Notes: generated by a model from the letters alone, not told the origin. Positions 1-8,143 are shown, counted from the first letter of the stretch. The stretch: 19,342 nucleotides of DNA from Brevundimonas sp. UBA7635 (GCA_002483865.1 DLIT01000060.1:17414-36755); one strand, 5' to 3'. Made by a program: numbers and translations.

Positions 1-810
1 CTGCGGATTGATGGCCCTCCGCCCTCGGTTCAGCTGGACTATGACCCCTTCGTTCCAGCCACGGCCCCGTCAAAGATGACCTTTCGACTGATGAACCCGC
101 AGGCTGAGGACTGCGCCATCGACCTGGCCCTGACCGAAAGGCCTGGCGAGCCGACGGTTCGGCCCATGGTTGGCGATACCGGACTGGTGGTCGAGCTGCG
201 GCCTGCGGGAAAACTTGGCCGGACCTCAGTGCCGGGCGTCTTTACGGCCATGGTACCGGCGGGTGAAACCGCCGAGGTCAGTTTTGATGTCGTGATCCTG
301 ACAGACGCTGTGGTCCAGTCTGGACAGTATGCCCATGAGTTGACGCTGGAGCTGCGATCCACCGGCTCGGCGGTAGCCTATGAGCAGGCTCCGGTCGTGC
401 TCAACCTGATCGCCTTGCCTCGGGCCCAGATGAACCTGTCAGGGTCACGCGGCGACTTTGGGACCGGGGCCTCGGTCAGTGTCGTCGATTTCGGCCGTGC
501 CGAAACCGGCAAGGTTCGTCAGGTCTTCGTTCAGACCCGCGCCAATAATGCCGCCCGCCTGACCTTTACCTCGGCCAATCGTGGTCAGCTGCTTCTGGTT
601 GGTGAAAATCCTGAGCGGGCCGCGCTGGATTACACGGTGGCGCTGGAAGACCATGTGCTGGATCTCAGCCAGGTGGCCACCCGGGATATCGATCCGCCTC
701 GGACCTATGCGGGCCAGGCCTTTGAACTGCTCCTGACCCTGGGCAAGGTCGAGGGGGCTCGCGCCGGCGATTACAGCGACGAGCTTACGATCGAGATTTC
801 TACGCTCTAG
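1..810 (+). CDS. Spore coat U-like secreted/pilus-type protein, 5' partial
   Basis: The reading frame is open from base 1 to the TAG at 808-810, so the gene begins outside the window and the internal ATG at 76 is probably not its start. The visible 269 residues look like two similar beta-rich domains. The first ends near GQYAHELTLEL. The second ends with AGDYSDELTIEIS, which matches the usual C-terminal strand of spore-coat-U (SCPU) domains found in Csu-type chaperone-usher pili and related secreted proteins. Several SCPU-like genes often sit side by side, so related genes upstream would be expected. No cysteine pair or membrane segment is seen in the visible part, and the signal peptide would lie upstream. 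The family call rests on the C-terminal motif and the overall strand pattern, so the function as a pilus or coat subunit is inferred. Confidence 0.6.
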   Translation: MRIDGPPPSVQLDYDPFVPATAPSKMTFRLMNPQAEDCAIDLALTERPGEPTVRPMVGDTGLVVELRPAGKLGRTSVPGVFTAMVPAGETAEVSFDVVILTDAVVQSGQYAHELTLELRSTGSAVAYEQAPVVLNLIALPRAQMNLSGSRGDFGTGASVSVVDFGRAETGKVRQVFVQTRANNAARLTFTSANRGQLLLVGENPERAALDYTVALEDHVLDLSQVATRDIDPPRTYAGQAFELLLTLGKVEGARAGDYSDELTIEISTL

Positions 811-813
811 CGG

Positions 814-831
814 CCCGGCCTCAGGGCCGGG
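814..831. terminator. Shared hairpin between convergent genes
   Basis: A perfect 7-bp GC stem (CCCGGCC, loop TCAG, GGCCGGG) lies 3 bp after the stop of the plus-strand gene and covers the stop codon of the minus-strand regulator at 821. There is no clear T-run on either side, so it is a plausible bidirectional 3'-end structure rather than a textbook intrinsic terminator. Confidence 0.5.
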
Positions 832-1453
832 CAAAGCCTGCGGCCTGTGCAAACAGATCGCCGCGGGATTTTACTTCAAGCTTGCAATAGGCGTGCTTGA
901 TGTGGGTCTTCAGGGTCTGGGTCGAGATGTTCAGGGCCTGGGCAATCCGGCCCGTCTCATGGCCGTTCAGCAGCATGCCGACGACCCGGCCTTCGGTGGG
1001 GGTCAGGGTCTGGGTCGTGACCAGGGCCGAGAAGTCGGCAGCCTGGCGCGGTGGATTGAAGATGATGCCCACCAGGGACCGGGGCGGCCCGCTGACCCGC
1101 TTGGCCCAGACAACCCAGGCGCGTTGCTGGCAATCCAGCGAGATGGCGCAGCTGTATTCGTCACGCCCGCATGACCGCAGCAGGTTGCTGACCGAGGTGG
1201 AGCGGGGCGTCAGGCGGCCATCATGAACCCGGATAATGCCATTCTCGACCAGAAGGCGGGCGTTGCGGTTCATCCACCGTACCATCAGGTCTGACGAGAT
1301 CAGCATCCGGGCCTTGGCCTCGCTCTCCAGCCAGTTGGTCAGGGCCAGGTTGAAGGCAAGGGGCGATATGTCTCCTGTGTCCAGGTCGTCTGAGAAATTG
1401 AAATCGTCGTAGCCGAACTCGGGTGGCAAACCGGGCAACACCTCTTGGAACAT
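821..1453 (-). CDS. LuxR-type regulator with PAS-like N-terminus
   Basis: A 210-residue protein with a C-terminal LuxR/GerE helix-turn-helix (about residues 150-207). LTPTEGRVVGMLLNG opens the domain, and the recognition helix region is TLKTHIKHAYCKLEV. The upstream part (about 45-140) reads like a PAS fold: a MLISSDLMVRWMN opening, then a DGRLT segment. There is no receiver-domain aspartate pattern and no obvious acyl-homoserine-lactone-binding domain, so it is not a classical response regulator or quorum sensor. The ATG at 1453 is preceded by a GGAG ribosome site about 7 nt away. The gene is divergent from the B12-riboswitch/receptor unit and shares its AT-rich promoter region. DNA binding is well supported. 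The ligand and target genes are unknown. Confidence 0.85.
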   Translation of the reverse strand: MFQEVLPGLPPEFGYDDFNFSDDLDTGDISPLAFNLALTNWLESEAKARMLISSDLMVRWMNRNARLLVENGIIRVHDGRLTPRSTSVSNLLRSCGRDEYSCAISLDCQQRAWVVWAKRVSGPPRSLVGIIFNPPRQAADFSALVTTQTLTPTEGRVVGMLLNGHETGRIAQALNISTQTLKTHIKHAYCKLEVKSRGDLFAQAAGFARP

Positions 1454-1784
1454 TTTACACTCCGACTTGTGCGTGTCCTCATGGCGAGGATTTGTATTCC
1501 AGCGGTCAATAATGTTCGATCCCCCAAACAGGGGTTAGTTATCGTTTAAAAAGCAGACAGTTTTTTACAATTCGACATTTTAGTCGTTACTTTCATTGGA
1601 TCGTGATTTTAGAATTTAGACCGGAACCGAGAACGCCTTGGGTTGATGGTGAAATCTTGGATACTGTCGCGATAAAAGCTTTGCTATAATGATTTGGCGG
1701 CCGATAAGTTCACGGACGGCCCGAATGTAAAATAGCTCAGGGCGCCGATGGTTGACCTGCGGTCAGCTGCGTCCTAGTCGGAGC
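1454..1784. other. AT-rich divergent intergenic region
   Basis: This 331-bp stretch separates the minus-strand LuxR-type gene from the plus-strand riboswitch. It is clearly more AT-rich than its surroundings, especially about 1500-1700. It contains a small inverted repeat CCCC-CAAACA-GGGG at 1522-1534 and a perfect TATAAT box near 1685. No coding sequence is supported. Confidence 0.6.
1657..1690 (+). promoter_or_regulatory. Candidate promoter for riboswitch-btuB transcript
   Basis: A perfect -10 hexamer TATAAT is at 1685-1690. Transcription would begin around 1697, about 90 nt before the riboswitch core. No good -35 lies at 17 bp: the nearest TTGGAT at 1657-1662 is 22 bp away, so the -35 is weak or the promoter relies on an activator. 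Position relative to the riboswitch is the main support. Confidence 0.4.
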
Positions 1785-1968
1785 GGGCGTCAGGTTCCCG
1801 CAAGGGATCAAAAGGGAACGGAGTTCCATGCTCCGGCTGTTCCCGCAACTGTAAGCGGCTAGTCCGCGCGTCAAACGCCACTGGCAGTCCACGGCCTTGA
1901 GCCCGCGACCGCTGGGAAGGCGACGCGCCACGGCGATGATCCGCAAGCCAGGAGACCTGCCTGTCGCC
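1785..1968 (+). ncRNA. Cobalamin (B12) riboswitch
   Basis: The hallmark elements occur in the right order. GGGCGTCAGG at 1785-1794 is the P1 5' strand. AAAAGGGAACGGAG follows at about 1810-1823, then a core containing TGTTCCCGCAACTGTAAGCGG-type sequence at about 1838-1858, and the near-consensus B12 box AGCCAGGAGACCTGCC at 1946-1961. The following CTGTCGCC can close P1 with the 5' strand. In this family adenosylcobalamin or a related cobalamin binds the RNA and lowers expression of the downstream gene, by early termination or by hiding the ribosome site. The next gene encodes a vitamin-B12-type outer-membrane receptor, which fits exactly. The roughly 147 nt between the aptamer and the start codon is the likely expression platform. 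Confidence 0.95.
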
Positions 1969-2037
1969 GTCGTTCTCTGCGCGGTCGGGATGTGCCGGGC
2001 AGTCGAGGAAACTCGTGTGACGACTTTTGGAAACCAG

Positions 2038-2053
2038 CCGTGCCCACGGTGGC
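2038..2053 (+). promoter_or_regulatory. Hairpin in expression platform of the B12 riboswitch
   Basis: A short perfect stem, CCGTG-CC-CACGG, lies between the aptamer and the btuB start codon. It has no downstream T-run, so transcription termination here is not supported. It may form part of a translational switch. The role is inferred from position only. Confidence 0.3.
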
Positions 2054-2115
2054 TTTCGCGCGTCCAGAGATGTGCGGAAGTCCTTGGGCGTGGCGTCGTG
2101 AACAGGAGTTGCCGG

Positions 2116-4086
2116 ATGTCCCGGTCTGCCTTTGCTATCCTTGCCGCTGCCAGCCTGCTGGCTGCCTTCCCCCTTCATGCCCAGGCCGCCGACGGCCTCG
2201 ATCTGGACCAGCAGGCCTCCCGTCCCGACGTGGCCGGGCGCGCTGGTGCGACCGGCCTGCCGGACGTGATCGTCACCGCCAACCGCACCGCCCAGCCGGT
2301 CGAGCGGGTAGGAGCCTCGGTCACGGTGCTGACCCATGCCGTCATTGAGCAGCGCCAGACCATGCCGGTGCTTGAATTGCTGGCCTCAACCCCCGGGGTC
2401 AGCTTTACCCGCAATGGCAATATCGGCACGGCGGCTGGCCTCTATATTCGCGGGGCCGAAAGCCATCACACGGTCGTCCTGATTGACGGGGTCAAGCTGA
2501 ACGATCCATCCCTGACCCAGGGCTACTACAACTTTGGTAATCTGCTGGTGGGGGACACCGCCCGGATCGAGGTCCTGCGCGGAGCCCAGTCGACCCTTTG
2601 GGGCAGTCAGGCCGTGGGCGGCGTCGTCAATATCGTCACGGCAGCACCGACCGAGACCCTGCAGGGTCGGCTCAGCGCCGAGGCGGGCTCGCGCGGCACC
2701 CGCTATGTGCGCGGTGGGATCGGAGGTGCGGGTGAGCGCCTGACTTGGCGTCTGGCAGCCAACCGCTATGACACCGACGGCTTCTCGGCCTTTTCCCCGG
2801 CGCACGAGAAGGATGGCTTTGGCAATACCAGCCTGTCGGGTCGCCTGAACCTGGCCCTGACCGAGGCCGTGTCGCTGGACCTGCGGTCGGTCTGGTCAGA
2901 CAGCCGCGGCGACTTCGATGCCTGGAACGGCGACAGCCGCGAATACGCCACGACCGAGGAGATGGTCGTCTATGGCGGGCTGAACATCGACCTGTGGGAC
3001 GGGCGCTTTCTGAACCGGATCGCCTATGCCGTGACCGACATCGACCGGGCCAACCATAATCCTGACATCACTGCCCTGCCGCTGACTTTCGAGGCCCGGG
3101 GCGAGAACCGGCGCTGGGAATATCAGGGCAGCCTGGCCTTTACCGATGCGCTGAATGCCACCTTTGGCCTGGAGCGCGAGCGCCAGCGCATGAAGACGCG
3201 CTCGGTCTCGACCTGGACGCCGGATGCTCCCTTCCAGCCGGGTCGGGCCGATCTCGACAGCGCCTATGCCCAGGTCCAGTGGACCGCCGTGCCGGGCCTG
3301 ACGCTGACGGCGGGTCTTCGGTTTGACGACCATTCCGAATATGGCGACGACCTTCTGGGCCAACTGGCCGCTGCCTGGTCGCTGAATGGCGGATCGACTT
3401 TGATCCGCGCCAGCTGGGGCCAGGGCTTTCGCGCGCCCGGGCTCTATGAGCTCTACAGTGACTACGGCAACCTGACGCTGGAGGCTGAAAGCTTTGACAG
3501 CTGGGAGCTGGGCGTCCAGCAGCGCCTGTCCGACCGCGCCGTGGTCTCGGCCACCTGGTTCCGGCGCGAGGCTGACAATGAGATCCGCTACAACGGCTGC
3601 GCCTCGCCCAGCACCGATCCCCTTTGCCTGGTCAACGGCGTGGGCCGCTGGGGTTATTACCGCAACGTCCAGAAAACCGAGACCCAGGGGCTGGAGTTGG
3701 TCGGCCAGTTCCAGGCCAGCCAGCACCTGTCGATCAATGCCAACTATACCTGGACCGAGGCCAGGAGTGCGTCCGGCGCGACCGACGGCCTGTTCCTGAC
3801 CCGCCGCCCCGAGCACCTGGCCAATCTGTCTGCGGACTATGCCTGGCCGTCCGGTATGAAGACCGGCCTGTCGATCCGCTACGTCGGTGACAGCTTCAAT
3901 GACGAGGCCAATACCACGCTCATGGAGGCCCACAGCCTGGTCGATCTGCGGGCCAGCTATCCGCTCAATGACAATCTCGAAGTCTATGGCCGCGTCGAGA
4001 ACGCTCTGGACGAGGATTACCAGACCGTCCTGAACTATGGCGCGCCGGGCCGTGGTCTGTTCGGCGGGGTCCGCATCCGCTTCTAA
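2116..4086 (+). CDS. btuB: TonB-dependent vitamin B12 outer-membrane receptor
   Basis: A 656-residue outer-membrane beta-barrel that imports cobalamin, with energy passed from the TonB-ExbB-ExbD complex. The frame is open upstream into the riboswitch, but the ATG at 2116 is chosen because AGGAG lies at 2104-2108 and a signal peptide begins there (MSRSAFAILAAASLLAAFPLHAQA, cut near residue 24). A TonB-box-like DVIVTANR lies at about 50-57. The plug follows, with LIDGVKLNDP and RIEVLRGAQSTLWGSQAVGGVVNI. The barrel ends with GGVRIRF, the terminal phenylalanine being the usual signal for outer-membrane assembly. Length fits BtuB-like receptors. The B12 riboswitch directly upstream strongly supports the substrate. 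A hairpin after the stop suggests a single-gene transcript, and no cobalamin ABC-transporter gene is adjacent in this window. Confidence 0.93.
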   Translation: MSRSAFAILAAASLLAAFPLHAQAADGLDLDQQASRPDVAGRAGATGLPDVIVTANRTAQPVERVGASVTVLTHAVIEQRQTMPVLELLASTPGVSFTRNGNIGTAAGLYIRGAESHHTVVLIDGVKLNDPSLTQGYYNFGNLLVGDTARIEVLRGAQSTLWGSQAVGGVVNIVTAAPTETLQGRLSAEAGSRGTRYVRGGIGGAGERLTWRLAANRYDTDGFSAFSPAHEKDGFGNTSLSGRLNLALTEAVSLDLRSVWSDSRGDFDAWNGDSREYATTEEMVVYGGLNIDLWDGRFLNRIAYAVTDIDRANHNPDITALPLTFEARGENRRWEYQGSLAFTDALNATFGLERERQRMKTRSVSTWTPDAPFQPGRADLDSAYAQVQWTAVPGLTLTAGLRFDDHSEYGDDLLGQLAAAWSLNGGSTLIRASWGQGFRAPGLYELYSDYGNLTLEAESFDSWELGVQQRLSDRAVVSATWFRREADNEIRYNGCASPSTDPLCLVNGVGRWGYYRNVQKTETQGLELVGQFQASQHLSINANYTWTEARSASGATDGLFLTRRPEHLANLSADYAWPSGMKTGLSIRYVGDSFNDEANTTLMEAHSLVDLRASYPLNDNLEVYGRVENALDEDYQTVLNYGAPGRGLFGGVRIRF

Positions 4087-4096
4087 TGCGGCCAAG

Positions 4097-4124
4097 GGCG
4101 GCATGGGCTCTGGCCTGTGCCGCC
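4097..4124 (+). terminator. Hairpin after btuB
   Basis: A 7-bp GC-rich inverted repeat (GGCGGCA ... TGCCGCC) with a 14-nt loop, starting 10 nt after the btuB stop. There is no clear T-run. It probably marks the 3' end of the transcript. Confidence 0.5.
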
Positions 4125-4324
4125 TGCCCGCACCCTGAGCCGCCCCTTGAGCTGCCCAGGCGAGCATGATCGCTTTCCTCTTGCTCATCTTCCTGATTGG
4201 ATACTGGCGACGTGCACGCGCTCGACCGGATCATTGCCGCCTGTTTGACGAGCCATCCGTGGACGAGCTTGAGATGTCGGTGGTCCGGCCGGGGGTCGGT
4301 TCGATAAGGTATCGGGAGAGATTT

Positions 4325-5200
4325 ATGATCAGACTGGATGGACAGGTTGCCATCGTCACCGGTGCAGGCGGGGGCCTGGGCCGCTGCCATGCCCTGCTGC
4401 TGGCCCGTCGCGGGGCCAAGGTAGTCGTCAATGACATGGGCGCTGCCGCAGAGGCGGTGGTGGCCGAGATCATGGCCGAGGGTGGCGAGGCCGTGGCGGC
4501 CATCGGTTCGGTTACGGATGAGGCCTTCGTGGCCGGAATGGTCAAGTCGGCCCACGACCAGTGGGGCCGTATCGACATCCTGATCAACAATGCCGGCATC
4601 CTGCGCGACAAGAGCTTCGCCAAGATGGAGCTGGACGACTTCCGCCTGATCCTGGACGTCCACGTCATGGGATCGGTCATCTGCACCAAGGCGGTGTGGG
4701 ACATCATGCGCGCCCAGAACTATGGCCGCATCGTCATGACCACCTCGTCGTCTGGCCTGTATGGCAACTTTGGCCAGGCCAACTACAGCGCCGCCAAGAT
4801 GGCCCTGGTTGGCCTGATGCAGACCCTGGGTCTGGAGGGCGAGAAATACAACGTCCGCGTCAACAGCCTGGCCCCGACGGCGGCCACCCAGATGCTGCAG
4901 GGCCTGTTGCCTGAAGAGGTCCTGGCCCAGATCAAGCCGGAATACGTCAGCCCGGCCATTATCCCCTTGGTCATGGCCGATGCTCCCAACCGTACCATCG
5001 TCTGCGCCGGGGCCAGGAGCTTTGAATCGGCCCAGATCACCCTGACCCAGGGCATCCATATCGGCACCGGCGTCGATGCCATCCCTGACATCCTGGTCGA
5101 GCGCTTCGACGAGGTCGTGGATCCGACCAATGCCCTTACCCCCCAGCAGGGGTTCGAGCAAAGCCGCCTGGAACTGGGCAAGTCCGGTTTCGGAGGCTGA
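4325..5200 (+). CDS. SDR oxidoreductase, multifunctional-enzyme (3-hydroxyacyl-CoA dehydrogenase-like) type
   Basis: A 291-residue short-chain dehydrogenase/reductase. The nucleotide-binding TGAGGGLGR is at residues 12-20, NNAG at 88-91, a serine run at 141-143 and the catalytic YSAAK at 154-158. The sequence style (RLDGQVAIVTGAGGGLGR, then VVVNDMG, and LAPTAATQM) resembles the dehydrogenase domain of peroxisomal multifunctional enzyme type 2 and its stand-alone bacterial homologues, which oxidise 3-hydroxyacyl-CoA. The roughly 100 residues after the active site also fit that subgroup. The ATG at 4325 is chosen over upstream in-frame starts because GGGAGAG precedes it closely and the Rossmann fold begins there. 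There is no obvious operon partner: btuB ends 238 bp upstream and ligD converges downstream. SDR membership is certain, while the acyl-CoA substrate is inferred. Confidence 0.88.
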   Translation: MIRLDGQVAIVTGAGGGLGRCHALLLARRGAKVVVNDMGAAAEAVVAEIMAEGGEAVAAIGSVTDEAFVAGMVKSAHDQWGRIDILINNAGILRDKSFAKMELDDFRLILDVHVMGSVICTKAVWDIMRAQNYGRIVMTTSSSGLYGNFGQANYSAAKMALVGLMQTLGLEGEKYNVRVNSLAPTAATQMLQGLLPEEVLAQIKPEYVSPAIIPLVMADAPNRTIVCAGARSFESAQITLTQGIHIGTGVDAIPDILVERFDEVVDPTNALTPQQGFEQSRLELGKSGFGG

Positions 5201-5251
5201 CACCGCGTCGACGCCGTTCGCATGGACCTGGATGAGTGCGCTTGCCTCTTC

Positions 5252-5268
5252 AAAACCGTTCTGAACGG
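5252..5268 (-). terminator. Intrinsic terminator of ligD
   Basis: Read on the minus strand, CCGTT-CAG-AACGG is followed by TTTTG, about 36 nt after the ligD stop. The stem is only 5 bp, extendable by a G/C pair. A second stem, CCGGT-CCTT-ACCGG at 5297-5310, overlaps the ligD stop codon. Confidence 0.5.
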
Positions 5269-5303
5269 GGAAGCTGCCAGAGCGGGGATATCCTCTCCGG
5301 TCC

Positions 5304-7781
5304 TTACCGGCTCTGCGCCGCAATCGTATAGCGCGATGGGTCCAGGCCCTTTCTGACCTGGGTCCAGCGCAGGGGCGTGGAGACGGTAGCCCCCGGACGC
5401 GCGCGGGGCGAGAAGGCGGCGATGGCCGTCGCCTTTCGATCATTGCGCAGGTAGTCGATGAAGATGCGCCCCGATCGCTCTTTCTTCGACATGGTGATCA
5501 GGTAGCGGTCGGGTGCGGCGGCTGCCATGACGCGCGAGAACTCCCTGGCAAAAGCCTTGGCCTCGGCCCAGTCCATGTTCAGGTGCTCGATCTCGGTGAC
5601 GACGTGCAGGCCCTTGCCGCCGGTCGTCTTGCACTGGCTTTCCAGGCCCAGGTCGCTCAGCCGCTCGCGGACCTCGCGCGCGGCCTTGATGACCTCCTCG
5701 AACCCTACTTCCGGCGACGGGTCCAGGTCGAAGACCAGCCGGCCAGCCTGTTGCGGGCGGAAGGGCACACAGTTCCACGGATGGATCTCGACGGCGGCGA
5801 TCTGGGCGGCGGCCAGCAGGCCCTCGATCGTGTTGATCTGCATATAGGGCTTGGGATCGCCCTCGATCTCGACAGGTTCGATGGCCTCCGAATGGCCCTT
5901 GGCCGGGTGCCGCTGGAAGAAGTGCTCGGCCTCGATCCCATCCGGCACCCGCACCAGCGAGCAGGGGCGGCCGCGGATATGCTCCAGCATCTGGTCGCCG
6001 ACCCTCAGGTAGTATTCGGCCAGGTCGCGCTTGGTAAAGGCGGGGGTGCGGTCGGTGGGAGGCCACAGCACCTTGTCCGGGTTCGACAGCTTCAGTTCGG
6101 GCGTCGCCCTGGGCTTTCGACGTGGCCTGGGCGGGGCGGTTTGCTCCGGCTGTTCCATCTTTACCTCCGTGACTGGCTTGTCCTCGCGCAGCCCCTTGAA
6201 CGAGGCCTGACGCAGGGTGCCCGAGGCGGTGAAGCCCTCAAAGGCGACCTCGGCCAGAAGCTCGGGCTTGACCCAATGGACGCCGGGCGCGGATTTCGGA
6301 CCATCAGGAAAGGGGCTCCTGGCGACCTCAAGCGCCTGAAGGCGCGGCAGGATCTGCTCGACCACGCGCCGGCCAAAGCCGGTGCCGATGCGCCCGGCAT
6401 GGACCAGCTTGCCGTCGCGATAGACCCCGGCGATCAGCGAGCGGAAGGCATCGCCCGTGGTGGCCCAGCCGGCGATGACCACCTCCTGCCCCTGGCGGCA
6501 CTTGGACTTGACCCAGCTGTGGCCTCGCCCGGACCGATAGGGCGCATCCAACTGCTTGGATATGATGCCCTCCAGCTCAAGCCCGCAGGCGGAGCGCAGC
6601 ATCTCGGGCCCAGCCGTGCTGAAATGGTCGACATAGCGAATGGCCGATCCGGCCTTGGCCAGGCGCTGCTGCAACAGGGCCTTGCGCTTTTCCAGCGGCT
6701 GGTCGCGCACATCCGTGGCCTGATCGAACAGCAGGTCAAAGGCATAGAAGATCAGCGGGGTCCGGTCCTCGCCCGCCAGCACCGCCTGCAGGATGGCAAA
6801 GCTGGGCTGGCCCTGGGCGTCCAGGGCCACGACCTCGCCGTCTATGATGGCGTTCTTCAGCCCCTTTGCGGCGGCCGCGATGTCAGGAAAGCGCTCGGTC
6901 CAGTCCAGGCCCTTGCGGGTGCGCAGCCGGGCCTTGCCATCCTCGATCCTCAGTTGAATCCGGTAGCCGTCCAGCTTGATCTCGTGCACCCAGTCCCTGC
7001 CGCCGGGCGGGATCGCCACGCTGGTCGCCAGCTGGGGCTCGATGAAGTCGGGCAGGCCGTCCTTGCTGGCGGGGCGGGCCTTGGCGGGTGCCGTTCTCTG
7101 GGCCTTGGCCCGGGCCGCCGCGGGTGCCTTGGTCGCCCCCTTCGCCCGCGGCTTTCGGGGCAGGGTCATGAAGGGCGCGACGTCCGCGGGCCTGGCCTCG
7201 GCGATCTGGCTCATGGTGCGGCCTGACGCGGTGGAGCGATCATCGTCGGTGGGGCCGTCCGGGTTGCCGGTCTGGGCGGCACTGTCGCGGTGCTTGATCA
7301 GCATCCAGGGCCGGCCCTTTTCGCGCGGCTTGGGCTTGAGGCGGACCAGCACCCAGCCGCCGTGCATCCGCCCGCCCTCCATGACGAACTTCAGCTCGCC
7401 CTTGGCCAGCTGGGAAGTCACGTCCTCAAAGCCCGGCTCCGGAGCCCACAGGCCCCGGTCCCAGATCATGACGGTGCCGCCGCCATATTGGCCCTTCGGG
7501 ATGGTGCCTTCAAAGTCGCCGTAGTCGAGCGGGTGGTCCTCGACCGCCATGGCCAGGCGCTTGTCCGCCGGGTCCAGCGAGGGCCCCTTCGGCACCGCCC
7601 AGGACAGGAAGGTCCCCTCCCATTCCAGCCTGAGGTCGAAATGCAGGCGGCTGGCGTCGTGCTTGTGGATGACAAATCTCAGGTGCTCGGACGGCGCGAT
7701 CTCTGCGCCCACGCCAGAGGGTTCCTCCGTCTGGGAAAAGTCGCGCATCTGGCGATAGGTGGCGAGGCGGGCTTTGGGCAT
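5304..7781 (-). CDS. ligD: ATP-dependent DNA ligase D (phosphoesterase-ligase-polymerase)
   Basis: An 825-residue multidomain enzyme for non-homologous end joining, in Pseudomonas-type order. The 3'-phosphoesterase domain (about 30-170) has HKHDASRLHFDLRLE (39-53) and EDHPLDYGDFEGTIPKGQYGGG (81-102), holding its metal-binding His/Asp/Arg residues. A basic Lys/Ala/Pro linker covers about 207-242. The ligase domain (about 245-540) has EIKLDGYR with the adenylated lysine K269, plus DGEVVALD and WVKSK. The primase-like polymerase domain (about 563-825) has FDLDPS (D685, D687) and FIDYLRN (D776) as catalytic acids. Start: the in-frame ORF extends further, but the ATG at 7781 has GGAGGA just upstream and matches the family N-terminus MPKARLATYR. 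It is divergent from the small protein, ku and topoisomerase genes. It should bind Ku-held DNA ends, trim and fill them, and seal them. All three domains look intact. Confidence 0.96.
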   Translation of the reverse strand: MPKARLATYRQMRDFSQTEEPSGVGAEIAPSEHLRFVIHKHDASRLHFDLRLEWEGTFLSWAVPKGPSLDPADKRLAMAVEDHPLDYGDFEGTIPKGQYGGGTVMIWDRGLWAPEPGFEDVTSQLAKGELKFVMEGGRMHGGWVLVRLKPKPREKGRPWMLIKHRDSAAQTGNPDGPTDDDRSTASGRTMSQIAEARPADVAPFMTLPRKPRAKGATKAPAAARAKAQRTAPAKARPASKDGLPDFIEPQLATSVAIPPGGRDWVHEIKLDGYRIQLRIEDGKARLRTRKGLDWTERFPDIAAAAKGLKNAIIDGEVVALDAQGQPSFAILQAVLAGEDRTPLIFYAFDLLFDQATDVRDQPLEKRKALLQQRLAKAGSAIRYVDHFSTAGPEMLRSACGLELEGIISKQLDAPYRSGRGHSWVKSKCRQGQEVVIAGWATTGDAFRSLIAGVYRDGKLVHAGRIGTGFGRRVVEQILPRLQALEVARSPFPDGPKSAPGVHWVKPELLAEVAFEGFTASGTLRQASFKGLREDKPVTEVKMEQPEQTAPPRPRRKPRATPELKLSNPDKVLWPPTDRTPAFTKRDLAEYYLRVGDQMLEHIRGRPCSLVRVPDGIEAEHFFQRHPAKGHSEAIEPVEIEGDPKPYMQINTIEGLLAAAQIAAVEIHPWNCVPFRPQQAGRLVFDLDPSPEVGFEEVIKAAREVRERLSDLGLESQCKTTGGKGLHVVTEIEHLNMDWAEAKAFAREFSRVMAAAAPDRYLITMSKKERSGRIFIDYLRNDRKATAIAAFSPRARPGATVSTPLRWTQVRKGLDPSRYTIAAQSR

Positions 7782-7908
7782 CGGGTCCTCCGGCCCACCT
7801 GAACGGCCACGGGCCCGGAGCGCTCCCGCAGCCGTGGTTTTGTTCTGCCGCGCGGCGGGGCATGAATCCTTTCGGGCGGACACGCGTTGCCGTCGGACGG
7901 AGGATTTC

Positions 7909-8142
7909 ATGCTCGACACCGCCACCCCTGAACAGCGCCGCTTTCGTGTCCACGCGCCCGGACACCCGACCCGCATCGTCCAGGAGCCGACGTTCGAGGC
8001 CGCCGCGATCGCCTATGTCGAGGACTTCATCACCTCGCCACCGGTGCCGGAACTGCGCCTGTTCGTGACCGATCCCGAGGATGGCCACCAGCACTGCTTC
8101 GTCCTGGATCTGGAGACCGGCGACGTCGAGACCTGCGGTTAG
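7909..8142 (+). CDS. Small conserved-looking protein between ligD and ku, possibly DUF5961-like
   Basis: A 77-residue acidic protein of unknown function. The ATG at 7909 follows a strong GGAGGA site at 7899-7904. The sequence suggests a compact alpha/beta domain: a hydrophobic/charged start (RRFRVHAPG), a helix (FEAAAIAYVEDFI), then two strands (ELRLFVTDPEDG and HCFVLDLETGDVE). There is no signal peptide or membrane segment, and only two cysteines. It resembles from memory the small DUF5961-type proteins of Caulobacterales, which could not be checked. It begins 127 bp from the divergent ligD start and ends 71 bp before ku, in the same direction as ku. Position suggests a link with end joining or stress response, but the sequence shows no catalytic or DNA-binding motif. 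Confidence 0.75.
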   Translation: MLDTATPEQRRFRVHAPGHPTRIVQEPTFEAAAIAYVEDFITSPPVPELRLFVTDPEDGHQHCFVLDLETGDVETCG

Positions 8143-8143
8143 G

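Noticed and set aside
1897..2115. In-frame upstream extension of btuB
   Set aside because: It overlaps the B12 riboswitch and lacks a signal peptide at its start. The ATG at 2116 has a ribosome site and begins the signal sequence.
2896..4188. Long minus-strand frame opposite btuB, and similar long frames opposite ligD, ku/topoisomerase and the second receptor
   Set aside because: These are antisense shadows typical of high-GC DNA. Their compositions are low-complexity and show no motifs, while the opposite strands encode clear families.
7782..7976. N-terminal extension of ligD
   Set aside because: The added residues are basic and unlike the family. The ATG at 7781 has GGAGGA upstream and matches the usual N-terminus.
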